From contig USBB01000028.1 of assembly GCA_900552795.1 (NCBI GenBank), positions 1 through 35,469 on the forward strand: DNA of 35,469 bases, given 5' to 3'. The DNA comes from an uncultured Eubacterium sp. Lineage in GTDB: Bacteria; Bacillota; Clostridia; Lachnospirales; Lachnospiraceae. This document shows positions 1 through 6,287 of this stretch, piece after piece (within the stretch, counting starts at the first letter, position 1; the number at the start of each line of letters is the position of its first letter). The position numbers were made by a program, and so were the translations under genes. The notes beneath the pieces were generated by a model. It had not been told where the DNA came from, did no database searches, and worked only from the letters and a program-made list of their open reading frames with translations.

Positions 1-20
1 TCATTATAGAATTAATACAT

Positions 21-37
21 GGTGGATGCCATCCACC
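21..37. repeat. Short palindrome, arms GGTGGATG and CATCCACC
   Basis: Eight-base arms are separated by a single C. With essentially no loop this suits a dimeric DNA-binding site or cruciform better than an RNA hairpin. It precedes an extended -10-like TGCTATAAT at about 69-77, but no intact gene follows directly. Its function is unknown. Confidence 0.4.
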
Positions 38-171
38 CTAAAATTAGGCGCTTACGTTATAGAGAACTGCTATAATGTGAATATGAAGAAAGTGACAAAC
101 TGGAAGTTGACGTGCTATTTAAGTTGATATAATTAGAAGTTTTTAAATAAACAGATTAGCTTGCGTAAAAA

Positions 172-180
172 TGTTATAAT
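172..180 (+). promoter_or_regulatory. Extended -10 promoter upstream of the EEP pseudogene
   Basis: TGTTATAAT matches an extended -10 element (TGnTATAAT). No good -35 is visible. It lies about 60 bases before the ATG at 240, which has AAAGGAGATG upstream as ribosome binding site. The start signals therefore look intact although the reading frame downstream is broken. Confidence 0.45.
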
Positions 181-239
181 ATTTGAGATAATAAAAATGC
201 ACAAGTTCACAAAATTAAATACTAAAGGAGATGTAAAAG

Positions 240-783
240 ATGAAAGTTCTATCCTTAAATTGTAATAAATTTGGTGGACAAGCTTCAAATGGAAAAGGAA
301 AAATATATGATGATCTGATAGCAGAAAAATTAATTGCCATAATAAAATTTTTTTTAGATACAGATGATGAAAATGTTGTTTTTTTAAACGAGATAAATAA
401 TGCAAATGAAAACATGACAAAATTCGAAAAAAATATGAGGATAAAGTCTATACCATTCATAGCCCTACTCGTTTTGATGAATTTAACAAAAAGAATCATC
501 CTTATGGATGTACCATAGCAATTACAAGAAATAATTCATTTTGGAAGAAATCTGAATCAATAGATTTAGTTGATTATGAAAATAAAGATTTATCCTTTGC
601 TAATAAAAGTGTAATTTTGAAAAATGAAGATCAATATGTTACATGTATAACAGATAGAGGACGTAGACTTGATTATGTATTAACTTCAACTATTGGGTAC
701 ATGCCTATTAAAAAATGAGTTATATTGATAGTTTTAGATTAAGTGAGATGTCTGATCATTCTGGAATTTTTTTTGAAATATAA
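240..783 (+). pseudogene. Endonuclease/exonuclease/phosphatase (EEP)-family protein, frameshifted and internally deleted
   Basis: The N-terminus MKVLSLNCNKFGG and the C-terminal pieces RGRRLDYVLTS and SDHSGIFFEI are typical of EEP-fold phosphodiesterases (DNase I/exonuclease III-like), where these segments carry the metal-binding Asn and the catalytic Asp-His pair. The gene is not intact. Frame 1 stops at 516-518, but adding one A to the seven-A run near 426-432 joins it to a frame reading KVYTIHSPTRF through NHPYGCTIAITRNN. A second single-A loss in the six-A run at 710-715 separates the last segment, which starts at about 715 and ends at 783. Between YVTCI and TDRGRR the family's central region, including the usual GDFN segment, appears deleted. 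The start site and SD (AAAGGAG) are good. It could be a recent pseudogene or, less likely, a slippage-controlled gene; the missing core favours a pseudogene. Confidence 0.75.
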
Positions 784-877
784 TTTTTTAAGGAATCGTG
801 ATAACCAAAATTGTAGGTTAATTAAATTTACAAATCCCGGTTTAAGATAACAAAATTAGAAGTTGATGGGGTTATAA

Positions 878-967
878 ATGGTAGATGTAAAGTTTTATGA
901 TAGTATAGATGATGGATTATTGAAATTGTGTAGACGCTCTGCACAATTAGGAAAGATTGGATTATAA
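878..967 (+). pseudogene. Possible N-terminal remnant of a NUDIX hydrolase
   Basis: A 29-codon frame starting MVDVKFYDSIDDGLLKL resembles from memory the first strand and helix of clostridial NUDIX proteins, where VDVKFYDSIDDELLKF continues into the NUDIX core. After LLKL the likeness is lost and the frame ends at TAA 965-967, just inside the Fic gene's leader. No NUDIX box (GX5EX7REUXEEXGU) follows. It is read as a truncated gene end left at a junction with the Fic gene. The similarity is by eye and rests on about 16 residues, so confidence is low. Confidence 0.35.
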
Positions 968-989
968 AATTATGAAGGAGGTAGGGGAT

Positions 990-2126
990 GTGGAGAAAGA
1001 CCCATTTAAGGAATATCTAAAGGAGTTTGAACCAGATAAAATCAGTAAGGGTTATGCGTGGAGTACGGCAATCGGACTTCAGGCCGTGGATGGATTGAAA
1101 ACCTCTCAGTATTTGATTGATACAGCTATTCAAAATATTGAAGGGAAAATTACAATACAAGAAGCACAAAATCTCATAGACAGTTATTATAAGGAAAGAC
1201 CGGTGCATTTATCGGACGACGAGCGTACAGAAGAAGCAGATAAGGTATCTTCCCGTATCGCACAGATACTCTCGGAAACCGCATTTTCATTTTCACCGAA
1301 TGAATACATTTCTATTCATCGGAAATTTTTTCAGGGTATATATAAACATGCAGGAAAGATAAGAGATTACAATATTACGAAAAAAGAGTGGGTACTTGAC
1401 GGAGCAACTGTTCTTTAAGGCAGTGCTTCGGAACTAAGAGCAACTCTCGAATATGATTTTTCACAGGAACAAGACTTTAGTTACAAAGGGCTTTCGATGG
1501 AGGAAATCATTCATCACCTTGCAGTCTTTGTTTCAAGACTGTGGCAAATCCATATTTTCGGGGAAGGCAACACAAGAACAACGGCAGTGTTCTTCATCAA
1601 ATATTTGAGGGCACTTGGCTTCTCTGCAACCAATGATATTTTTGCGGAAAATGCGTGGTATTTTAGAAATGCACTTGTTAGAGCAAATTATACCAACCTG
1701 CAAAAAGGCATTTACGAAACGACAGAATATCTTGAAGTGTTTCTTAGAAATCTACTTTTGAACGAGAAAAATGAGCTTAACAATCGAAATCTTCACATAA
1801 GTAGACTTTTGAACGAAGAAAAAGTGGACATTGGAGATACAAAAATGAATATTGGAAATGAAAAAGTAGACATTCAAGATGTAAAAGTGGATATTGAGAG
1901 TGTACTTTCCGAAAAAGGCAGTGATTTCTCAGTGAAAACGACTGTTCATATCCATAGGCTTTTTGATAAGTTTGGTTTTGATGAAGTGTTTGGAAGAAGC
2001 GCCGTTATGGAATTGCTTGAACTGAAAAGCTCAGGCGCTTCCAAATTTCTTTCAAATCTGGTGCAGGCGGATATTGTCGAACCAGTCTCCGGTTACGGAA
2101 AAGGAAAATATAAATTCAAGAGGTAA
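990..2126 (+). pseudogene. Fic-domain AMP-transferase-like protein interrupted by one in-frame stop
   Basis: Fic proteins transfer AMP or related groups from nucleotides to target proteins. The frame runs from GTG 990 (SD AAGGAGG at 975-981, 8-base spacing) to TAA 2124-2126, broken only by TAA 1416-1418. The N-terminal part (DPFKEYLKEFEPDKI, KGYAWSTAIGLQ, HRKFFQGIYKHAGKIRD) is a typical Fic N-terminal region. After the stop the same frame continues GSASELRATLEYDF and reaches the active-site motif HIFGEGNTRTTA with catalytic His at codon 1551. The motif differs from HxFx[DE]GNGRxxR at the Gly after Asn (Thr) and at the final Arg. A winged-helix-like C-terminus follows a heptad repeat. The stop replaces what is probably a Tyr codon. 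The downstream ATG 1497 is preceded by AAAGGG, so a truncated protein is conceivable. A pseudogene is the simplest reading. Confidence 0.8.
1818..1901 (+). repeat. Four 21-bp tandem units coding heptads in the Fic gene
   Basis: Four consecutive 21-base units encode EKVDIGD, TKMNIGN, EKVDIQD and VKVDIES. The pattern x-K-[VM]-[DN]-I-x-x has a regularly spaced hydrophobic pair and lies between the Fic core and the C-terminal winged-helix-like segment. It probably forms a short beta-solenoid-like or extended linker. Units differ at several bases, so this is not a recent expansion. Confidence 0.7.
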
Positions 2127-2432
2127 TGATAATACATTCGGATAACTTTAATTTTTAACATTAACAAAGTAAAAAACTGCACCTTTTTTCTTTGCAAAAT
2201 TCTATTGGAATTTTGCAGTGAGTACGAATTATATTGACTATACTCCAGTTATTGTGATAATCATAGTGTTAAAGGAATTATAGAGCATTGCAGGTGTGGA
2301 TAAGATGGCAAATGCAGAGAAGCTAAAAAGCTATTTTGTGGCGCCTACGGAATAGAGATTAGAATGTAAATTCTTACATATATAAAGAGTCTTGGAACAG
2401 CTGTTCCAAGACTCTTTAAGCACAAATCCCTA
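2127..2432. other. Gene-free interval between the Fic remnant and the hemerythrin gene
   Basis: About 300 bases with no convincing gene. It holds a hairpin with ten-base arms TGCAAAATTC (2193-2202) and GAATTTTGCA (2208-2217), and a short frame at about 2305-2355 (MANAEKLKSYFVAPTE) with no recognisable family. It ends with the long palindrome at 2383-2418. The hairpin could be a terminator-like or mobile-element end remnant; no target-site duplication was seen. Confidence 0.5.
2383..2418. terminator. Bidirectional terminator, 36-base perfect palindrome
   Basis: The arm TAAAGAGTCTTGGAACAG is followed directly by its reverse complement, giving 18 perfect pairs. It sits 15 bases from the stop codon of the hemerythrin gene (minus) and downstream of the Fic remnant (plus). 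Because the arms end in CTTTA, transcripts from either strand would end in a short U-containing run. Its position between convergent units fits a two-way terminator. Confidence 0.65.
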
Positions 2433-2864
2433 TTAATATATATCAGGATTTTCCTTTAAATTGATAAATTCAGCTACAGAGCGGTCGAATGTCTTGATAT
2501 GGCCGAAGAGCCAGTCTATAACATTAGTCTTTACAAGCTGAATAAACTGATCGTCAGGTCCTTCATTTTCATCAAGATATTCATATAATTCCTTGATGGT
2601 TTGCTTAAATTCCTGATGCTTTTCCTGATGGTGAGACAACTCTGGATATCCTGCATTTTTCTGCAGTTCTTCTTCCTTTCCAAAGTGGAATTCAGTATAT
2701 TCATCAAGGTAGTCCAGCATTTTGATAGCTTTTACTTTGTTATCGCCTTCTCTGCACGCAGTTACAAATTTCTGTATACGGTCAATGAGTTCTTTGTGCT
2801 GTTCATCAATCGTATCATTGCCTGTGATTAAATTATCATCAAAAATTATAGTTAATTCATCCAT
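2433..2864 (-). CDS. Bacteriohemerythrin (single-domain O2-binding protein)
   Basis: A soluble di-iron protein that binds O2 and, in anaerobes and microaerophiles, is thought to sense, store or detoxify it. Counting from ATG 2864 the protein has 143 residues and every canonical ligand: His23 (DEQHKEL), His60 and Glu64 (HFGKEE), His79 and His83 (HQEKH), and His122 and Asp127 (HIKTFD). The length fits a one-domain hemerythrin. A TTG at 2879 is in frame but lies on the Shine-Dalgarno (TTGGAGGAC). ATG 2864 sits eight bases after GGAGG and is preferred. The gene lies 47 bases downstream of rubredoxin on the same strand, so the two probably form one transcript, ended by the 2383-2418 palindrome. 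Confidence 0.93.
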   Translation of the reverse strand: MDELTIIFDDNLITGNDTIDEQHKELIDRIQKFVTACREGDNKVKAIKMLDYLDEYTEFHFGKEEELQKNAGYPELSHHQEKHQEFKQTIKELYEYLDENEGPDDQFIQLVKTNVIDWLFGHIKTFDRSVAEFINLKENPDIY

Positions 2865-2911
2865 TGCTTTGTCCTCCAATGTTCAGATTTCAAATGCTTA
2901 TACGTAGAAAA

Positions 2912-3073
2912 TCAGTCTTCTGGTACAAATACATCTTTTCCCATTCCGCAGAGAGGGCAAACCCAATCATCAGGAATATCTTCAAAAGCTGTTCCAGGAG
3001 CAATTCCGCTATCAGGATCACCTATTTCAGGATCATAAACATAACCACATGGTTCACATACATATTTCTTCAT
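2912..3073 (-). CDS. Rubredoxin
   Basis: A small one-iron electron carrier. The 53-residue protein starts MKKYVCEPCGYVYDPEIG and has both Fe(SCys)4 knuckles: Cys6/Cys9 (CEPCGY) and Cys39/Cys42 (CPLCG). The acidic stretch and the DDWVCP segment are also characteristic. Length is standard. ATG 3073 has the ribosome binding site AAAGGAGAT seven bases upstream. It is the first gene of a probable rubredoxin-hemerythrin transcript. Rubredoxins in anaerobes commonly pass electrons to oxygen- or peroxide-reducing enzymes such as flavodiiron proteins and rubrerythrins, and the neighbours support such an oxidative-stress role. Confidence 0.95.
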   Translation of the reverse strand: MKKYVCEPCGYVYDPEIGDPDSGIAPGTAFEDIPDDWVCPLCGMGKDVFVPED

Positions 3074-3105
3074 TATACACATCTCCTTTATTGCTGTTTT
3101 TTTAG

Positions 3106-3134
3106 ATTATATTATTTTTTTAAAGCTTTATCAA
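3106..3134 (-). promoter_or_regulatory. Promoter of the rubredoxin-hemerythrin unit
   Basis: On the minus strand TTGATA (3134-3129) and TATAAT (3111-3106) are separated by 17 bases, a near-consensus sigma-A promoter. Transcription would start near 3099, leaving a leader of about 25 bases before the rubredoxin ATG. No clear operator palindrome overlaps it. Confidence 0.75.
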
Positions 3135-3334
3135 TAATTCTTGCAATGATTTATTCTTCTTAACAATTTTTTAATAAATTATGCTTTGCGAAGTGTTAAT
3201 ACGCGAAGGCTCACAAGCGCAATTTTTTAATATCACTTTGCATTATTTTATTATGCGAGTTTATTAAAAAATTATTTTGCAAAATTATTTTATTATACAG
3301 CTTTACGATACTGTTATTGTTAATAATATTGTAT

Positions 3335-3967
3335 TTAATTTGCAGTTTTTGTTATTTTTTCAAAGTCAGATGCAGGGTGTTTGCATATTGGGCATATAAA
3401 ATCGTCAGGAATTTGTTCACCGATGTATTCATATCCGCATATGGTACAGCGCCATATTGTCTGCCCGTCATCTGTTTTTCCAACTTCTTCCGGCTTTGGT
3501 TTTATATTATTTAAGTAATATTCATAAGTGGCTGACATATCATCACTTAAAAGCACCATGTCCGTGATTTCACCGATAAACATGGAATGTGAGCCGAGGT
3601 CAATGATTTTGTCAACCTTTACGGATATAAATGAGTTGGTTCCTGCTGTTATATAAGTGATTCCGTTTTGAGAGCGGTTGAAGTGCTGATAACCGTCAAA
3701 TTTATTTACATCTTTTCCGGATTGGAAGCCAAAGTGCTTAAAAAGCTCAAAGTCTGCGGATTCACTTATTGTTGAAATGTTAAATGTCTTGCTTTTGACA
3801 ATCATATCGTGCGTGTAATTTGCTTTATTGACACAGATGCTTAACTGATTTGGCGATGATGCAGCCTGAATAGCTGTGTTTATTATGCAGCCATTGTCTT
3901 TATCACCGTCTTTTGACGTTAAAATAAACAGGCCATAGCTTAGTTTGTACATCGCTTTTTTGTTCAT
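3335..3967 (-). CDS. Flavin reductase-rubredoxin fusion (high-molecular-weight rubredoxin / NADH:rubredoxin oxidoreductase type)
   Basis: A 210-residue fusion. Residues 1-155 form a flavin reductase-like, FMN-binding split-barrel domain (GLFILTS, NTAIQAASSPNQLSICVNK, FNISTISESADFELFKHFGFQSGKD). Residues 170-200 form a rubredoxin with Cys174/Cys177 (CTICGY) and Cys192/Cys195 (CPICK). This architecture is that of Hrb-type proteins, which move electrons from NAD(P)H through flavin and the iron centre to flavodiiron oxidases in acetogens and clostridia. ATG 3967 has GAGGT six bases upstream. It lies upstream of rubredoxin and hemerythrin on the same strand but about 260 bases away, with separate promoters. 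No flavodiiron partner is in the window. A role in O2 or NO detoxification is inferred from family and neighbours. Confidence 0.92.
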   Translation of the reverse strand: MNKKAMYKLSYGLFILTSKDGDKDNGCIINTAIQAASSPNQLSICVNKANYTHDMIVKSKTFNISTISESADFELFKHFGFQSGKDVNKFDGYQHFNRSQNGITYITAGTNSFISVKVDKIIDLGSHSMFIGEITDMVLLSDDMSATYEYYLNNIKPKPEEVGKTDDGQTIWRCTICGYEYIGEQIPDDFICPICKHPASDFEKITKTAN

Positions 3968-4104
3968 ATATTTACCTCATTTCTGCGCTGCTTTTTGCGC
4001 ATAACAAGTTTGCTGTCAAGCAACGCGAAAGACACAAACCTGCGGGCTAAAGAACTTACAAATATTCTTTCGCTCTTAGTTCGTCGTTCTTGTAAAATAA
4101 TCGG
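3968..4104 (-). promoter_or_regulatory. Long structured 5' leader of the flavin reductase-rubredoxin gene
   Basis: A TATAAT on the minus strand at 4116-4111 puts the start near 4104, about 137 bases before the ATG. The leader can form several stems: GCGAAAGA with TCTTTCGC, GTTGCT with AGCAAAC around TGAC, and TGCGC with GCGCA just before the Shine-Dalgarno. AAGAAC and GTTCTT also pair across the first half. No known riboswitch consensus was recognised. It may be a structured regulatory leader or a decayed repeat; the promoter has only a weak -35. Confidence 0.4.
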
Positions 4105-4462
4105 CCTTACATTATAATATTTGTATAAATAAAAATAAAACATTGATTTGGCAGATAAATCTAAAGATGAACTCTATATTGATTATACTAAAGCAGCAGC
4201 GGTTTTAAGTCAATAGAGTGCGATGAAAATTAAAAAATTCCAATATAGTGGAATGTAAATCTAAAATATGATGCATGGTCTGCAACCGGAATGTGTAATT
4301 TAAATAGAAACATTATCAAAGGTGAAATGGTGCAATACTATAAATATATATTAAATCAATAAAAAATAAGAGTTATTTAGTGCTACAATTCTCCATTAAT
4401 TGACAAATTTTTAACTTTATAGTACTATTGTATTATACTATACTGATTGGAGGACGTGACTT
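4105..4462. other. Intergenic interval with divergent promoters
   Basis: AT-rich DNA with no gene. It carries the minus-strand -10 (TATAAT at 4116-4111) for the flavin reductase-rubredoxin gene and a plus-strand promoter for the small Cys-rich gene: TTGACA 4400-4405, 17-base spacer, TACTAT 4423-4428. A ten-base palindrome ATAGTACTAT (4419-4428) covers the plus-strand -10 and could be a repressor site. Nothing else was seen between 4140 and 4390. Confidence 0.55.
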
Positions 4463-4687
4463 ATGGCAACTTGTGAGAATTTACCTAAGTGTCCATTTTA
4501 CCAGGGCAAGATGGATATCAATACAGGGTTGGGAAGTATGTATAGGAAGAAATATTGTGAGGGAGATAAAATGCAGTGTGCACGTTATCAGATTGCTACT
4601 CAGGCAGGTCCTGAATTTGTAAATAATAATATTTATCCTAATATGCTTGATATGGCTGATAAAATTATTGCTGAACATAAAAAATAA
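4463..4687 (+). CDS. Small Cys-rich protein of unknown function
   Basis: A 74-residue protein with Cys4, Cys10, Cys32 and Cys39, in the pattern CENLPKCPFYQ ... YCEGDKMQCARY, followed by a 30-residue tail with an amphipathic helix (NMLDMADKIIAEHKK). Four Cys in two pairs suggest a metal site (Zn or an Fe-S centre), but this is inference. Similar short CPFY / CARY proteins are familiar from clostridia and methanogens; no function was recognised. ATG 4463 has GGAGG at 4449-4453. It has its own promoter and is followed by a terminator-like hairpin, so it is probably monocistronic. No signal peptide is visible. Confidence 0.8.
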   Translation: MATCENLPKCPFYQGKMDINTGLGSMYRKKYCEGDKMQCARYQIATQAGPEFVNNNIYPNMLDMADKIIAEHKK

Positions 4688-4734
4688 AAAGTAGAAACAG
4701 AGATGTAAAGCGTTATATTAAGGCTATTATATTG

Positions 4735-4779
4735 AAACCGGAAGAGAAATTTTTAATTTTTCTTTTTGGTTTCTTTTTT
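4735..4779 (+). terminator. Terminator after the small Cys-rich gene
   Basis: Arms 4735-4749 and 4758-4772 pair with several G-U pairs and one mismatch, and are followed by CTTTTTT. The position, 47 bases after the stop codon, fits an intrinsic terminator, though the stem is AU-rich. Confidence 0.5.
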
Positions 4780-4820
4780 ATGTGATAGCAAACTTTGATG
4801 AAAATCCATATCACATAAAA
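4776..4820. repeat. Twelve-base inverted repeat, TTTTATGTGATA / TATCACATAAAA
   Basis: Perfect arms at 4776-4787 and 4809-4820 are separated by 21 bases. A second hairpin follows, CTGCGC (4826-4831) with GCGCAG (4840-4845), then ATTGCG-TAAG-CGCAAT with T-rich tail at about 4893-4915. Together they fill the gap before the MATE gene. They may be terminators or leader structure; no protein family predicts a site here. Confidence 0.45.
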
Positions 4821-4961
4821 ACACACTGCGCGTGAGGATGCGCAGCCTGCAGTGATGAAATTGTCGCTTTGCGAACCGCTCGCGCTTTAAGATTGCGTAA
4901 GCGCAATATTTTTTGCTTTATGGAAGAAAATAAATATTTACTTGAAAAATGAGGTACAAAG

Positions 4962-6287
4962 TTGAAAACAATAAATCTGACAAATGGTCCTATATTTAAA
5001 AAACTGATAAGTTTTTCGCTTCCAATGATTGCAGGGAATCTGCTGCAGCAGGTTTATAACCTTGCGGATACTTTGATAGTGGGAAGATGTATAAGTGCTG
5101 ATGCGCTTGCTTCTGTCGGTTCTGCATATACGCTGATGATTTTTATAACATCAGTGATTATCGGGCTTTGCATGGGAAGCGGTGCATTTTTTTCGGAAGA
5201 CTATGGCAGCGGAAATGAAAAGAAATTAAGGGAAGATATTTATCACTCATTTTGGTTTATTTTTATTGTCTCTGTTGCGATATATTTTATAATTTATCCG
5301 GGGATGGATATAATTCAAAGGCTTCTGCAGACGCCGGAAGTGCTTATGGGTATGACAAGAGAGTATGTCTCTGTCGTGTTTGCAGGGATAATATTTGTAT
5401 TTTTGTATAATTTTTTCTCATATCTTTTGAGGGCAATGGGAAATTCGATTGTGCCGCTTATTTTTCTTGCGGTGTCATCAGTGGTAAATATTGTGCTCGA
5501 TATATGGTTTATAGTCGGATTTGATATGGGCGTGGCAGGTGCGGCGTTAGCCACTGTGATTGCGCAGGCATTGTCCGGAATAGGAATTATGATTTATTCT
5601 TTCATTAAATTGCCGGTGCTGCATTTTGGTAAGGATAGGATAAAATGGAACCGCCGCAGAATGAAAGAGATCATTGTAAATGATGTGGCAACGGGGCTTC
5701 AGCAATCGGTAATGAATTTCGGAATTCTTATGATTCAGGGTCTTGTAAATAGTTTTGGAGCAAATGTTATGGCTTCATTTGCGGCAGCGGTAAAGATTGA
5801 TACGATTGCTTATATGCCTGCTCAGGAATTCGGAAATGCTTATTCGCTGTTTGTATCGCAAAATTATGGGGCAAAAAGACACGACCGTATTAAAAAAGGA
5901 ACGAATATATCATTTATATCATCGGTCGTGTTTTGCGCAGTTATTTCTGTTTTGATTTTTGTTTTTGCAGAAAATTTAATGCAGTTATTTGTTGGGCCAT
6001 TTGAAACTAAGATAATATACGAGGGGGTAAGGTATCTTAGAATCGAGGGCGCGATGTATGTTGGTATTGGAGTGCTCTTTCTCTGGTACGGATATTTCAG
6101 GGGTATAAATAAGCCGCATATTTCGCTTATTCTTACTGTAATTTCACTTGGTACGAGAGTTGTTTTATCATACACCTTTGCGCCTGCTACGGTTCTTGGA
6201 GTGACAGTAATATGGATATCCATTCCTATCGGGTGGATTTTAGCCGATTTGTCAGGATATATTTATTATCGCAGAGTACGTAAATGA
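4962..6287 (+). CDS. MATE-family multidrug/Na+ antiporter
   Basis: An inner-membrane exporter of 441 residues, normal for MATE, with about 12 hydrophobic segments in two halves. Diagnostic features are FKKLISFSLPMIAGNLLQQ at the N-terminus, the helix with YNLADTLIVGR, and LRAMGNSIVPLIFLAVSS with NIVLDIWFIVGFDMGVAGAALATVIAQ, which recur in bacterial MATE proteins. Substrate cannot be read from sequence. TTG 4962 is used as start because GAGGT lies five bases upstream and the sequence begins MKTINLTNGPIFKK as in relatives. It faces another MATE gene tail to tail, with the two stop codons directly adjacent at 6285-6290 and no terminator between them. Confidence 0.93.
   Translation: MKTINLTNGPIFKKLISFSLPMIAGNLLQQVYNLADTLIVGRCISADALASVGSAYTLMIFITSVIIGLCMGSGAFFSEDYGSGNEKKLREDIYHSFWFIFIVSVAIYFIIYPGMDIIQRLLQTPEVLMGMTREYVSVVFAGIIFVFLYNFFSYLLRAMGNSIVPLIFLAVSSVVNIVLDIWFIVGFDMGVAGAALATVIAQALSGIGIMIYSFIKLPVLHFGKDRIKWNRRRMKEIIVNDVATGLQQSVMNFGILMIQGLVNSFGANVMASFAAAVKIDTIAYMPAQEFGNAYSLFVSQNYGAKRHDRIKKGTNISFISSVVFCAVISVLIFVFAENLMQLFVGPFETKIIYEGVRYLRIEGAMYVGIGVLFLWYGYFRGINKPHISLILTVISLGTRVVLSYTFAPATVLGVTVIWISIPIGWILADLSGYIYYRRVRK

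Noticed and set aside
133..420. Minus-strand frame opposite the EEP pseudogene
   Set aside because: Low-complexity Phe/Leu/His-rich sequence without a start signal; the opposite strand has the recognisable family.
2193..2217. Insertion-sequence terminal repeat
   Set aside because: Only one hairpin copy, no partner end, transposase or target duplication was found.
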